A stretch of 64,000 bases of DNA from Qipengyuania pacifica (GCF_019857205.1 NZ_JAHWXO010000003.1:124001-188000); one strand, 5' to 3'. Numbered from the stretch's first letter, positions 8,083-17,226 are shown. Translations and numbers: made by a program. Notes: generated from the sequence alone by a model not told the origin.

Positions 8083-8868
8083 ATGGAAGTCAGTAGCAAT
8101 ACCCCCGCAGTCGTCACCGGTGGGGCCTCCGGCCTCGGCGAAGCCACCGCCCGCGCAATTGCCGCGAAGGGTGCGAAGGTCGCCATCTTCGACATGAACG
8201 AAGAAAAGGGCGAGGCGGTTGCCAAGGACATCGGTGGCATCTTCTGCAAGGTCAACGTCACCAGCGATGAAGATGTCGATGCGGGTTTTGCCAAGGCGCG
8301 CGAAGCCCATGGCCAGGAACGCATCCTCGTCAATTGCGCCGGTATCGGCAATGCGATCAAGACCGCCAAGCGTGACAAGCAGAGTGGCGAGATCAGCCAT
8401 TTCCCCCTGTCCGCCTTCGATTTCGTCATCCAGGTGAACCTCGTCGGCACCTTCCGTTGCATCGCCAAGTCGGCGGCCGGCATGATGACGCTCGATCCCC
8501 TGTCGGAAGACGGTGATCGCGGGGCCATCGTGAACACCGCATCGGTCGCAGGTGAAGACGGCCAGATGGGTCAGGCCGCCTATTCCGCGTCGAAGGGCGG
8601 TGTCATCGGCATGACCCTGCCGATCGCACGCGACCTGATGAGCGAAGGCATTCGTGTGAACACGATCCTGCCCGGCATCTTCAACACCCCGCTGATGAAC
8701 GCGGCACCTCCGCAGGTGAAGGAAGCGCTGGCGGCCAGCGTCCCGTTCCCAAAGCGCCTCGGCAATCCCGACGAATATGCCCGGCTGGCCATGACCATGA
8801 TCGAATGCGGCTATTTCAACGGTGAAGATGTCCGCCTCGACGGCGCGATCCGGATGGCGCCGCGGTGA
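8083..8868 (+). CDS. Short-chain dehydrogenase, type-2 3-hydroxyacyl-CoA dehydrogenase-like
   Basis: A 261-residue classical SDR. The N-terminal Rossmann motif is 'TGGASGLGEA', the catalytic Ser is near residue 154 ('NTASVAG'), and Tyr167 and Lys171 are in 'YSASK'. An 'NCAGI' motif precedes them. The sequence pattern, including the insertion after 'NCAGI' and the 'RVNTILPGIFNTPL' segment, resembles HSD17B10-type enzymes that oxidise 3-hydroxyacyl-CoA with NAD. Placement between thiolase and enoyl-CoA hydratase supports that step. The ATG at 8083 has GAGAGGA 6 bases upstream, so the longer TTG start at 8068 is unlikely. A terminator follows at 8927-8982. Confidence 0.92.
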   Translation: MEVSSNTPAVVTGGASGLGEATARAIAAKGAKVAIFDMNEEKGEAVAKDIGGIFCKVNVTSDEDVDAGFAKAREAHGQERILVNCAGIGNAIKTAKRDKQSGEISHFPLSAFDFVIQVNLVGTFRCIAKSAAGMMTLDPLSEDGDRGAIVNTASVAGEDGQMGQAAYSASKGGVIGMTLPIARDLMSEGIRVNTILPGIFNTPLMNAAPPQVKEALAASVPFPKRLGNPDEYARLAMTMIECGYFNGEDVRLDGAIRMAPR

Positions 8869-8926
8869 TCCGCGCCATCGGACTTTCCTACTCGCCCGAT
8901 CTCTGATTGGGTTCAGCTGATGATGG

Positions 8927-8982
8927 TCCGCCGTTCCTCTTTCGCGTGCTTCGACAGCGATTTCGGGAACGGCGGATTTTTT
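8927..8982 (+). terminator. Probable intrinsic terminator after the SDR gene
   Basis: TCCGCCGTTCC at 8927-8937 pairs perfectly with GGAACGGCGGA at 8966-8976 and is followed directly by six T. The 28-base loop is long, but it can fold a small inner stem (TCGC/GCGA). It lies 58 bases after the SDR stop and before the crotonase start at 9048, so the crotonase may have its own promoter or rely on read-through. Confidence 0.6.
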
Positions 8983-9047
8983 GCGCCTGGACTGTGTAAC
9001 ATGCGGTCCATGTGTTCTGTGACGACGACGAACGGAGCGCCGAATCG

Positions 9048-9923
9048 ATGACCGAATTCACCCAGATCAAGCTCGATACTGCCGACGGTATCGCCACCCT
9101 CACGCTCTCCCGCCCGGAAAAGATGAACGCCTTCACCGGCGTCATGATGCAGGAGATGATCGATGCCATCGACATCACCGATGCTGACGACAGCGTGCGC
9201 GCCGTTATCCTGACGGGCGAGGGTGAACGTGCATTTTGCGCCGGTGCCGACCTGACGCCCGACGAAGGCGCGGGCAATGTATTCGCGCGCCACGATCCGG
9301 TCGACGATCTGTCGGATACCCGCGTGCGCGACGGCGGCGGCCGCCTCGTCCTTCGCCTGTTCAACTCGCAAAAGCCGCTGATCGGTGCCTGCAATGGCGT
9401 CGCGGTGGGTGTGGGCGCGACAATGCAGCTTCCCTTCGACATGCGCTTGTGCAGCGACAATGCGCGCTTCGGCTTTGTCTTCGCACGACGCGGAATCACG
9501 CCGGAAGCCTGTTCGAGCTGGTTCCTGCCGCGGCTCGTGGGCATGCAGACGGCGCTGGAATGGTGCATGACCGGGCGTATCTTCGATGCTGGGGAAGCGC
9601 GTGAGCGCGGTCTTGTCCGTTCGGTACATCCCCAGGGCGAACTGATGGATGCGGCGGTGAGCCTGGCGCGCGAGATCGCCGACAACACATCCGCCGTGTC
9701 GGTCGCCATGACGCGGGCAATGCTGTGGCGGCTTTCCGCGACGGACCATCCCATGATGGCCCACCGGATCGACAGCCGCTCGATCTACCGGCTCGGCAAG
9801 AGCGAGGACAGCAAGGAAGGTGTCCGCAGCTTCCTCGAAAAGCGCCCGCCTGCCTATCCTGACACGGTCAGCGAAAACATGCCCGACTTCTACCCGTGGT
9901 GGGACGAACCCGGCTACGAATAG
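9048..9923 (+). CDS. Enoyl-CoA hydratase/isomerase family protein (crotonase)
   Basis: A 291-residue crotonase-fold protein. Visible family features are 'GIATLTLSRPEKMNAF' near the N-terminus, the oxyanion-hole segment 'GERAFCAGADL' near residues 59-70, and 'GACNGVAVGVGATMQLPFDM' near 115-135. Enzymes of this class hydrate trans-2-enoyl-CoA or isomerise double bonds. The specific reaction is not certain because crotonase substrate range is broad. I start it at the ATG at 9048, which gives the normal family N-terminus. The next gene, a MarR regulator, begins 68 bases after its stop. Confidence 0.92.
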   Translation: MTEFTQIKLDTADGIATLTLSRPEKMNAFTGVMMQEMIDAIDITDADDSVRAVILTGEGERAFCAGADLTPDEGAGNVFARHDPVDDLSDTRVRDGGGRLVLRLFNSQKPLIGACNGVAVGVGATMQLPFDMRLCSDNARFGFVFARRGITPEACSSWFLPRLVGMQTALEWCMTGRIFDAGEARERGLVRSVHPQGELMDAAVSLAREIADNTSAVSVAMTRAMLWRLSATDHPMMAHRIDSRSIYRLGKSEDSKEGVRSFLEKRPPAYPDTVSENMPDFYPWWDEPGYE

Positions 9924-9991
9924 TTTCGCTTGAGACGGTCACAGTCGTAACGGCCTTGCCAAGGCCAACGCGGGAATCCAAGGTCGTCGGC

Positions 9992-10462
9992 ATGTCGAAA
10001 CACCAGCCTGCCCAGCGCCTTGCAGAGTTCCTGCCTTATCAATTGTCCATCGCTTCGAATGCCGTATCGACGCGCATCGCGGAACAATATCGCAAACGGT
10101 TTGCGCTGAAGACTACCGAGTGGCGCATCATGGCGGTGCTGGGTGATCATGGCGCGCTGACCCAGCGCGAGCTTTCGCAGCAGACGCTCATGGACAAGGT
10201 GCCGGTCAATCGAGCGTGCAAGCGGCTGGAGCAGCGTGGTCTCGCCCAGCGCTCGCCAAACGCCAGCGATGGCCGCTCGCATCTGCTCGAACTGACCAGT
10301 GAAGGGCGGGCCGTACACGCCGGCATCATGCCGTTGGCCCTGAAGATCGAGGAGGAGCTGTTTTCCGTGCTGAGCGAGCAAGAACGAGTGGATCTGCTCG
10401 ATATGCTCGGGCGCGTGCGCGACCAGGCCGGAGACTTCGACGCGGAAAGCCTGGCCGACTAA
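9992..10462 (+). CDS. MarR-family transcriptional regulator
   Basis: The 156-residue protein has a central winged helix-turn-helix: 'WRIMAVLGDHGALTQRELSQ', then the recognition helix region 'MDKVPVNRACKRLEQRGLAQR' and the wing 'PNASDGRSHLLELTSEG'. MarR proteins act as dimers that usually repress nearby genes until a small ligand, often an aromatic or acyl-CoA compound, binds. The position directly behind thiolase, SDR and crotonase genes on the same strand suggests control of that set; this is inference. The ATG at 9992 gives the normal family length; an in-frame open extension upstream overlaps the crotonase and lacks a ribosome binding site. Confidence 0.9.
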   Translation: MSKHQPAQRLAEFLPYQLSIASNAVSTRIAEQYRKRFALKTTEWRIMAVLGDHGALTQRELSQQTLMDKVPVNRACKRLEQRGLAQRSPNASDGRSHLLELTSEGRAVHAGIMPLALKIEEELFSVLSEQERVDLLDMLGRVRDQAGDFDAESLAD

Positions 10463-10504
10463 CGCAGTCGACCAGGGCTTTCAGATCACTTACGCGTTGA
10501 CCGG

Positions 10505-11503
10505 CTAGCCAATGCCGCCGCTGAAAGCGTCGGCAATCGAACAAGCCGCCGGGCCGAGAATGACGATAAACAGCACCGGCAGAATGAACATGATCAGCGG
10601 TACGGTCATGATGGCAGGAAGGCGCGCGGCCTTCTCTTCTGCGCGCATCATACGTTCGTTGCGGAACTCGGCCGACAAGACACGCAGCGCGGAGGCCAGC
10701 GGTGTACCATAGCGCTCTGTCTGGATCATGGTCGTGACCACGCCCTTCACCGCGTCGAGGTTCACGCGGTAGGCAAGGTTGTCGAAGGCCTTCTTTCGTT
10801 CGTTGAGGAAGGATAGTTCGATCGCGGTCAGCGTAAACTCTTCGCCGAGTTCGGGATAGGCGCGGCCCAGTTCGCGAGCGACGCGGTTGAAAGCGGCGTC
10901 GACGGTAAGCCCGGCTTCGGCACAGATAACCAGAAGGTCGAGCGCGTCGGGCAGGCCTTTGCGAATGGCATCTTCGCGTTTCTTGGCGATGTTGCTCAGA
11001 TAGATTTCGGGACCCTTGTAACCCAGGAAAAGGGCCAAGCCGAGCGCAGCGACGCGCTTCATCTGCCAGTCGGGATATACCTCAACCAGATAGAGCATGA
11101 CAAAGGCAAAACCGCCCAGCAGGATCGGAAGTACGGCACGCAGGCCGATCACGACAATCGCCAGTTCCTTGTTGCGGATACCGGCATGGGCCAGCTTCTG
11201 CTGTACGCTTTCGATTTGGCTTTGCTGCAGCACCTTCATGCTGCCAAGCGTGTCCTTGATTCTCTCGGTCGTGTCCGTCTTGCGAACCAGGCTTTGCCGT
11301 TTCTTGGCACTCGACGTGACGAGACCCATCTTGAGTTCTTCGCGACGACCCTCAAGTGCTCTGACCCGCTTGGCCATCGGATCCTTGATGGTCACCGCGG
11401 TGTAGATCGCAAAGACGACTGCTGCGGCAGCTATGCCGACGAGGATCGAGCCGACGACATAGACGTCGAAGCCGAGGAGGGTGGGGCCGGTCACGGGGTC
11501 CAT
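10505..11503 (-). CDS. tadC: Tad pilus assembly membrane protein TadC (type II secretion F domain)
   Basis: The 332-residue protein has an N-terminal membrane segment (about residues 13-35), a cytoplasmic T2SSF domain with 'GLPDALDLLVICAEAGLTVDAAFNRVARELG' near 180-210, and two C-terminal membrane segments ending 'VLFIVILGPAACSIADAF'. TadC pairs with TadB in the inner membrane as the platform on which the motor ATPase acts to assemble Flp pili. It is last in the minus-strand cpa/tad series, 20 bases behind tadB. The tadD-type TPR gene often found after tadC is absent: the next gene is a convergent MarR regulator. Confidence 0.93.
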   Translation of the reverse strand: MDPVTGPTLLGFDVYVVGSILVGIAAAAVVFAIYTAVTIKDPMAKRVRALEGRREELKMGLVTSSAKKRQSLVRKTDTTERIKDTLGSMKVLQQSQIESVQQKLAHAGIRNKELAIVVIGLRAVLPILLGGFAFVMLYLVEVYPDWQMKRVAALGLALFLGYKGPEIYLSNIAKKREDAIRKGLPDALDLLVICAEAGLTVDAAFNRVARELGRAYPELGEEFTLTAIELSFLNERKKAFDNLAYRVNLDAVKGVVTTMIQTERYGTPLASALRVLSAEFRNERMMRAEEKAARLPAIMTVPLIMFILPVLFIVILGPAACSIADAFSGGIG

Positions 11504-11523
11504 TGCTCTAGTCTTTCCTCAAC

Positions 11524-12495
11524 TCAGATTTCGAAACTGACCATCTTGGCCATGATGAAGCCACCGATACTCATCCATACGAGGCCGCCCAGTCCGGTGA
11601 CGATCAGGCGATCGTCTTCGAAGAAGCCGCCGATATATGTTGGATTCACCCAGTAGATCAGAACGAAGACGATGAAGGGCAGCGATCCGACAATGTAGGC
11701 AGACGCCTTGGATTCAGAGCTCATCGCCTTGATCTTCAGTTTCATCTGCGCGCGCTTGCGCAGCACGTCCGAGAGGTTGGAAAGCGTTTCTGCAAGGTTG
11801 CCGCCGGTTTCCCGCTGAATGGCAAGAGTAATGCAGAAGAAATTGAATTCCGGAATGCCCAGACGATCGGCCGTCGCCTGCAGCGATTCCTCCATTGTGC
11901 GGCCGATCTTGGTCCGTTCGACGATGCCCTTGAATTCTTCGCCGACCGGACCGGGAACTTCCTGTGCGACAACCGACAGCGTTTCGGTGACGGGGAGACC
12001 CGAGCGCAAGCCGCGAACCAGCAGTTCGATGGCATCGGGGAACTTCTTGTTGAAGTTGTTGGTCCGCTTCTTGATTGCGCGATTGACGATGAAATGGGGA
12101 AGCCCTGCACCGACCAGTATCCCTACACCGAACGAAAGCGGCAAGGACCCGCTCCGCAAGAAAAGTAGCAGGGCGACCACAAATCCCAGGCCAAGCGAGG
12201 CGTAGGCATATTGGCTAAGCGTCCAGCCCTTGCCGGTGCGGTCAAGGCGGTTGGCCAGCGCTTCGATGCGCGACCCCGACCCGGCTACTTTATAGGCCGT
12301 CGGGCGGCGAGCAGCGATGGCCTTCTTCAGCTGCGATTCGACCTTTGTATCCGTGCTGTCCGAATGGCGGTATCGCACCTGCTGCAAACGCCGTTGGCTG
12401 GCCTTTCCTGCGTCAGGGCCGGAGAACAGAACATAGCCGATCGCCAGTAGGGCGAGGATACCCCCTGCCATCAATGTCAGCTGGATTATGTTCAT
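11524..12495 (-). CDS. tadB: Tad pilus assembly membrane protein TadB (type II secretion F domain)
   Basis: A 323-residue inner-membrane platform protein. Membrane segments are visible near residues 8-25, 95-130 and in the C-terminal third ('AYIVGSLPFIVFVLIYWV', 'GLGGLVWMSIGGFIMAKM'). The T2SSF domain lies at about 155-280, with 'FPDAIELLVRGLRSGLPVTE' and 'ALAIQRETGGNLAETLSNLS'-like family motifs. It works with TadC and the CpaF/TadA ATPase in Flp pilus assembly. The gene directly upstream is cpaE, only 49 bases away, so no cpaF gene can fit where it is usually found. Confidence 0.93.
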   Translation of the reverse strand: MNIIQLTLMAGGILALLAIGYVLFSGPDAGKASQRRLQQVRYRHSDSTDTKVESQLKKAIAARRPTAYKVAGSGSRIEALANRLDRTGKGWTLSQYAYASLGLGFVVALLLFLRSGSLPLSFGVGILVGAGLPHFIVNRAIKKRTNNFNKKFPDAIELLVRGLRSGLPVTETLSVVAQEVPGPVGEEFKGIVERTKIGRTMEESLQATADRLGIPEFNFFCITLAIQRETGGNLAETLSNLSDVLRKRAQMKLKIKAMSSESKASAYIVGSLPFIVFVLIYWVNPTYIGGFFEDDRLIVTGLGGLVWMSIGGFIMAKMVSFEI

Positions 12496-12544
12496 GCCAA
12501 ACTCCGTCCAAACTTAATGCGCGCGAGCCCAAAGCTTCGCGTCG

Positions 12545-13837
12545 TTACTGCGCGGGTTCCTTGACCCGCGTGTCTTTCTTCTTCGCCAAAAGGCTCTTGA
12601 GATCGAGATTGCCGAGAAGCGATTTCTTGGCGCCGCCGCCGTTGCCGGCCCCTGCGATATTCTCGTCTCCAGCACCAATGACCTGAGCGGAAAGCTGCTT
12701 GATCGCGGCCGTCGCTTTCGATCCATTGTTCGCATCGACGAAGGTCTTGCCCAGTTTCGCGGCATTGGCAGCGGCTTTCTGGTCGAAGGGCACCATCACG
12801 TCGATCTTGCGTTCGATCGACGCTTCGAAGTCGGCCTTGCTGATTTCGGCGACACCCGGCTGAACCTTGTTGGCGACGATCACGACCTGCGAATGCGGTG
12901 CGTTGTTCTTGAGCCAGGAAAGGATACGGATGGTATCGCGTGCCGACGCGAGTGACATTTCCGTTGCCAGTACGACGACGTTCACGTCGTTGAGCAGGTG
13001 CGGGAAATTGATCATCATGTTGCGCGGCATGTCGAGCACCGTCATTTCGAACGTGTGCTTGAATTCTTCCTGCAGTTGCATGAAGGCCGAGCCATCGGTC
13101 ATGAGCGGCTGGTTGATCGGAGCTTCCGCGGAGAGAATGGCCAGATTGTCATTCGCCCGGATCATGGCGCGTTCAATGAACAGCCCATCGATACGACTGG
13201 GATTGTCGATTGCATCGGTCAGGCCGCGTCCCGGCTCGAGATCAAGCGTGAGCGCACCGGTGCCGAAGTGGACGTCCAGATCGAGCAACGCTGTCGGCAT
13301 GCGCTTCTCTGACGAGAAGATCCAGGCAAGCGACGTTACGATTGTCGATGCGCCGACGCCGCCGCGTGTGCCGATGACGGCAGTGGAAACGTGGTGCTTT
13401 ACACCTTCTTCTTCACCCCCGCGCGGAGCCATGAAGACGGCCTGCGCCTGATTGAGGGAATCCCGCAGCATGCCGGCGGATAGCGGCTTGAGCAGGTAGT
13501 CATGAATGCCGCTGGCGAGCAGATCCCGATACAGACGGACATCGTTGACCTGTCCGATTGCGATAACGACAGTTCCCGGCTCGCAGACTTCCGCAAGCGC
13601 ATTGATGTCGTTCAGCGGGTCGCCACTTTCGGAAAGATCGACCATCAGGATGTTCGGGCTGGCCGATACCGACAAGGACTGGATTGCGTTGCGCAGTCCA
13701 CCCTTGTTGCATTTTTCAGGTTGCCAGCCGAGTTCGATCACCACCGGACGAAGGACGTCGAGGGCGTTTTCATCACAGATATAGGCCGCAAAGGGATCGC
13801 GGTTTCCGGCCAGACCGGGTTTCAGTGAAGCGCTCAT
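12545..13837 (-). CDS. cpaE: CpaE/TadZ-family pilus localisation ATPase
   Basis: The 430-residue protein joins an N-terminal receiver-like domain (about 15-130, 'AAYICDENALDVL' to 'DYLLKPLSAGMLRDSL') to a C-terminal ParA/MinD-like domain. The deviant Walker A reads 'GTRGGVGASTI' near residue 150, with Ser in place of the usual Lys-Thr pair, as is common in CpaE proteins. 'ALLDLDVHFGTGAL' follows. CpaE/TadZ proteins direct the pilus machine to its site in the cell. The C-terminal 40 residues are Gly/Lys-rich and low in complexity. It sits 6 bases after cpaD and 49 bases before tadB in the minus-strand operon. Confidence 0.92.
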   Translation of the reverse strand: MSASLKPGLAGNRDPFAAYICDENALDVLRPVVIELGWQPEKCNKGGLRNAIQSLSVSASPNILMVDLSESGDPLNDINALAEVCEPGTVVIAIGQVNDVRLYRDLLASGIHDYLLKPLSAGMLRDSLNQAQAVFMAPRGGEEEGVKHHVSTAVIGTRGGVGASTIVTSLAWIFSSEKRMPTALLDLDVHFGTGALTLDLEPGRGLTDAIDNPSRIDGLFIERAMIRANDNLAILSAEAPINQPLMTDGSAFMQLQEEFKHTFEMTVLDMPRNMMINFPHLLNDVNVVVLATEMSLASARDTIRILSWLKNNAPHSQVVIVANKVQPGVAEISKADFEASIERKIDVMVPFDQKAAANAAKLGKTFVDANNGSKATAAIKQLSAQVIGAGDENIAGAGNGGGAKKSLLGNLDLKSLLAKKKDTRVKEPAQ

Positions 13838-13843
13838 GGCTGG

Positions 13844-14497
13844 TTAGCCTCCTTCTTGGGTGTTGACTTCGGCCAGTCCGCCGGTTGCTCCGGTCGGCGC
13901 CAGATCGCGATACGCCTTGATGGCCTTGGTAGAGGTGCTGACGACCGTTTCGCCGGTGCCTTTCTGGCCGGTGATGAGGTCTTCCGGATTGGCGACCATT
14001 GCCGCGAGATTACCGTTCACAGCGCAGCCATAACCCGGTGATGTCGCATTCGTCGGGTTGTGTTCGCCATTGGCCGACCAGTCAGGGCATCCCGGAACAC
14101 TGGCGGTCGAGCGGGTCACGACAATTCTGACCTGACCAGGGTTCACATACCCTGCCGTCACGGGTGCTTCTTCGCTGATCAGCACGCCGTGCCGACCCGC
14201 AAGCGCCGCCAAGTCACGCTTCAAAGCCGGGTTGACGCTCGGATCGTCGATCGAGACGCGGTCGCCGTAACCCAAATTCATCGCATCGAACCAGTCGGCG
14301 ATGCGCTGCTGCTCGCTAACCGCCAGGCCATCGCCACCGGCACTGGCATCCAGAGTGAAATTGGTGCGTTCGACTACCGGTTGGTGCACGCTGTACAGCG
14401 TGCGATTTTCAGTCCCCATGCCTCCGCATGCGCCAAGCACGAGGCTGAGCGAGACGGCCAGAGATCCGGCGAGCTTGCGATTGGTTGCCTTTGCCAT
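13844..14497 (-). CDS. cpaD: CpaD-family pilus assembly lipoprotein
   Basis: The 217-residue protein starts with a lipoprotein signal peptide whose lipobox is LGAC (Cys near residue 24), so the mature protein should be anchored to a membrane on the periplasmic side. The body carries the CpaD features 'SVHQPVVERTNFTLD', 'DWFDAMNLGYGDRVSIDDP' and 'CPDWSANGEHNPTNATSPGYGCAVNGNLAAMVANPEDL'-type segments, which mark this poorly understood family. CpaD belongs to the envelope part of the Flp pilus apparatus and is thought to help the secretin. It lies between cpaC (14 bases upstream) and cpaE (6 bases downstream). Confidence 0.92.
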   Translation of the reverse strand: MAKATNRKLAGSLAVSLSLVLGACGGMGTENRTLYSVHQPVVERTNFTLDASAGGDGLAVSEQQRIADWFDAMNLGYGDRVSIDDPSVNPALKRDLAALAGRHGVLISEEAPVTAGYVNPGQVRIVVTRSTASVPGCPDWSANGEHNPTNATSPGYGCAVNGNLAAMVANPEDLITGQKGTGETVVSTSTKAIKAYRDLAPTGATGGLAEVNTQEGG

Positions 14498-14511
14498 TGT
14501 ACTCGTCTCCC

Positions 14512-16095
14512 TTAGTCGAAGCTGAAGCCGGGCTTGGCCGACGCCGTGCGTTCATTGCGGCGCGCATCGGGCTGGAGGGCCGCCTGCGGTTCACCATTGT
14601 TCATAGGCTGGCCGCCAGAAATGCTGGGCTCGCCCGGCGCGGTTTCGACCGCCCGCGGCTTCGGCCGTTCACCGCCCGAAACGCCATCGCTCTGCTGGAA
14701 GCCGAGCAAACGCTGAAATTCGTTCGGTTTGCGGAAGCCATCAGTCGGCAAATGGATGTCGTTCGCATCGACGGGCTTCACGAGATACGGTGTCACCACG
14801 ATCACCAGTTCGGTTTCGCCTTTGCGATAGGTGGTCGAACGGAACAGATTGCCAAGGATCGGAATGTTTCCGAGGCCCGGGGCCTTGTCGATGGTGTTCG
14901 TGGCATTATTGGACAACAGGCCGGCAATCATGAAGCTCTGGCCCGAACCAAGTTCCACCGTCGTTTCTGCACGCCGTGTTACGAGTGCCGGAATCTGGAA
15001 GCCTTCGAAGACAACAGCGCCCTGGCTGGAAAGCTCCGATACTTCTGGACGTACCCGCATCGAGATGCGCCCATTGGCGAGCACGGTGGGCGTATAGGCG
15101 AGGCTTACGCCGTAGTTCTTGTACTCGATGGTGGTAGTGCCGAGACCCTGACTAAGGGGGATCGGAAACTCACCACCCGCGAGGAATTCAGCCGTTTCGC
15201 CGGAAAGAGCGGTCAGATTTGGCTGCGAGAGCGTGGTCACGAGCCCTTCGTTTTCAGCGAGGTCCAGCGCGGCTCCAATGTCGAGCCCAAGAAATCTACC
15301 CATTGCACCGAGCGTGGTGCCCGGGGAAACTCCCCCAATCCGAGTGCCTTCTACTTGTACAAGCTTGGTCGGATCTGCCGGATCAGGCAGCAGCCCAATC
15401 GGTGTGTTCCCCACGCCGAGAGCGGGAAGCCGTCCACCATTGATGAAACCACTGCGCCCCTGACCAACGCCGAACTGAAAGCCTCCCGTGCTGTCGATGC
15501 TGGTCAAGTTGACCCCAATCGCACGCACGAAGCTGCGGCTGACTTCGGCAATACGCACCTGCAGATTGACCTGCAGCGGAGTCGCCATACGCAGGCGGCT
15601 GATGACATTCGATTCCGTGCCGACGAAGGCTTCGACAAGACGCTGCGCTTCTTCGGCATCCTCCGGAGCGGCGACCGTCCCGGTGAGCAGGATGACATTC
15701 GACCCCATGGTGGCGACCGAAATGTTGGCTTCGGGCATGGCGAGGGCGAGTAGCTGGTCGATACTGCCGATATTCGATCCGACGCGGACATTGGCGGACC
15801 ACACGATGTCGCCGGCATTGTTGCTGGCGTAGATCGTTGTTTCGCCACCGGCCTTACCGAAGACATAGAGCTGGCGTTGCGATTTAACCTGGACGTCGGC
15901 GACATTGTCGTCGGCGACAAAGACATCGGCCATATTGCCCGGCACATTGACCAGTTCACCGCGACCGATGGAGAGAACGATCTCGGAGTTGGGACGAACC
16001 ACAGACTGGGCAGTGGCAGTGGTAACCGGGGCTGCCACCAGCGGCGTCAACGCCAGGCTGGAGAGCAGGAGTTTCGTTGTAAGGCGACGTGTCAT
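14512..16095 (-). CDS. cpaC: CpaC/RcpA-family Tad secretin
   Basis: This outer-membrane secretin (about 527 residues) forms the channel for Flp pili. Visible parts are a signal peptide (MTRRLTTKLLLSSLALTPLV, cleavage near ATAQS), an N-terminal pilus/secretin-N region ('VNVPGNMADVFVADDNVADV'), a BON-like middle part, and the C-terminal secretin domain with 'VPILGNLFRS'-like 'IPILGNLFRSTTYRKGETEL' near residue 430. The tail is Pro/Gln-rich. Two starts compete: the ATG at 16140, overlapping the cpaB stop as ATGA, and the ATG at 16095 with AGGGGG about 7 bases upstream and a clean signal peptide. I prefer 16095; the ends are the same. Confidence 0.92.
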   Translation of the reverse strand: MTRRLTTKLLLSSLALTPLVAAPVTTATAQSVVRPNSEIVLSIGRGELVNVPGNMADVFVADDNVADVQVKSQRQLYVFGKAGGETTIYASNNAGDIVWSANVRVGSNIGSIDQLLALAMPEANISVATMGSNVILLTGTVAAPEDAEEAQRLVEAFVGTESNVISRLRMATPLQVNLQVRIAEVSRSFVRAIGVNLTSIDSTGGFQFGVGQGRSGFINGGRLPALGVGNTPIGLLPDPADPTKLVQVEGTRIGGVSPGTTLGAMGRFLGLDIGAALDLAENEGLVTTLSQPNLTALSGETAEFLAGGEFPIPLSQGLGTTTIEYKNYGVSLAYTPTVLANGRISMRVRPEVSELSSQGAVVFEGFQIPALVTRRAETTVELGSGQSFMIAGLLSNNATNTIDKAPGLGNIPILGNLFRSTTYRKGETELVIVVTPYLVKPVDANDIHLPTDGFRKPNEFQRLLGFQQSDGVSGGERPKPRAVETAPGEPSISGGQPMNNGEPQAALQPDARRNERTASAKPGFSFD

Positions 16096-16136
16096 GGAAT
16101 TGCCCCCTGAATGGCGTTCCTGTTGCTTTTTCCTGC

Positions 16137-17204
16137 TCATCTCACACCTACAGCTTGGGCGGCAGGCAATGTCTGTGCGGCACTTGCGGCTCCGCGCGCG
16201 GTGCTCGATCCGACTGCACCAATCGATACATCCTCGGTCTGCTTGCCGCGGGTGACCCGCACGCTGGGACCACTGCGAACCGGTTGTCCGTCGCCGTAGG
16301 CGGCTTGCGGTGCGCTGGTGCCCTGCGCAGGAGCCGTACGGCGCTGGAAGCGCGATACGTCGCCGCCGGTCACGTAGGTGCTCTTGCCGTCATCGGGACG
16401 CGCCATGGCTTCGCGCAGGAGCCGTTCTTCCTGCTCGGGCGTGGCATTATCCGGAATGGAGACGTCACCCGAAGCGATGGCCCGTTCGAGTTCGCTCTGA
16501 TTGTCGGCGAGTGAGCGCAGCGACAAGCTGAGCGTGCCGATCGTCTGCGCCACGGCGACCTTCTCTGCAATGACCGGGGTTACTTCGAGCGTGACAGTGC
16601 TGAATGCCTTGACCACGGTCGACCCGTCTTCCGCCTTTTCCGAAACGGTCGACTGATCCGTTGCCAGAACACGAAGGTTACGAAGAATGGTTTCCGATGC
16701 CTTCAGGCTGGACTCTTCGCTACCTTCGACCTGCTGGGTCAGAACCATGTCCACGCGGTCGCCTGGGAAGACGAACCCGGCTACACCCGACTGGGCGGTA
16801 ACCGGAACCGTGATGGCGCGCATGCCTGGCGTCAGAGCAGCAGCGAGAAAGCCCCGATCTCCGGGGGCAACCAGAGAGCCCTGCGTCACAGGTTCGCCAG
16901 CCGTGATCGGATGACGGACAACAGTGCCGAGAAGCTTCGTGATGTCGGCTTCGCCGTCGAGGAAATACGCATCCTGAACCAGTTCGGCAGGCCACGCTTG
17001 AAAGCCGATGGCATCGGCGGTGATGATCGTCCCGACCGGGAGCGCACGTTGTGCAACAAGGACCTTGGGTCCCTGCGGTTCGACCTGCGCGGCAGCCTCG
17101 GCCTGCGGTGCGCCTGCACCGGCAAACATGCTCCGTGCGACAAGTGCCGTACCGACCGCGATGATCAGTGCAGCAACCAGCAGAACCAGCTTCTTCCTAT
17201 CCAT
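16137..17204 (-). CDS. cpaB: CpaB/RcpC-family Flp pilus assembly protein
   Basis: The 355-residue protein has an N-terminal membrane anchor (MDRKKLVLLVAALIIAVGTA), then an SAF-like domain ('VLVAQRALPVGTIITADAIGFQAWP', about 50-75) and an RcpC/CpaB domain with 'LVAPGDRGFLAAAL' and 'VFPGDRVDMVLT'. The C-terminal 90 residues are Gly/Ser/Thr/Ala-rich. CpaB is a periplasmic partner of the secretin in the Tad machine. Its stop overlaps an ATG in front of cpaC. A GCCCGC/GCGGGC hairpin at 17227-17249 lies between it and cpaA, so expression of cpaA and the rest may not be equal. Confidence 0.93.
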   Translation of the reverse strand: MDRKKLVLLVAALIIAVGTALVARSMFAGAGAPQAEAAAQVEPQGPKVLVAQRALPVGTIITADAIGFQAWPAELVQDAYFLDGEADITKLLGTVVRHPITAGEPVTQGSLVAPGDRGFLAAALTPGMRAITVPVTAQSGVAGFVFPGDRVDMVLTQQVEGSEESSLKASETILRNLRVLATDQSTVSEKAEDGSTVVKAFSTVTLEVTPVIAEKVAVAQTIGTLSLSLRSLADNQSELERAIASGDVSIPDNATPEQEERLLREAMARPDDGKSTYVTGGDVSRFQRRTAPAQGTSAPQAAYGDGQPVRSGPSVRVTRGKQTEDVSIGAVGSSTARGAASAAQTLPAAQAVGVR

Positions 17205-17226
17205 GGCTTTGTAGCCCCCTAGTTCA

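Noticed and set aside
12496-12544. Remnant of a cpaF gene between cpaE and tadB
   Set aside because: Only 49 bases separate the two genes, and nothing in them resembles CpaF; the gene is absent here rather than broken.
14485-15753. Long open frame antisense to cpaC
   Set aside because: It shadows the secretin gene, has no domain or ribosome binding site, and would overlap cpaC completely.
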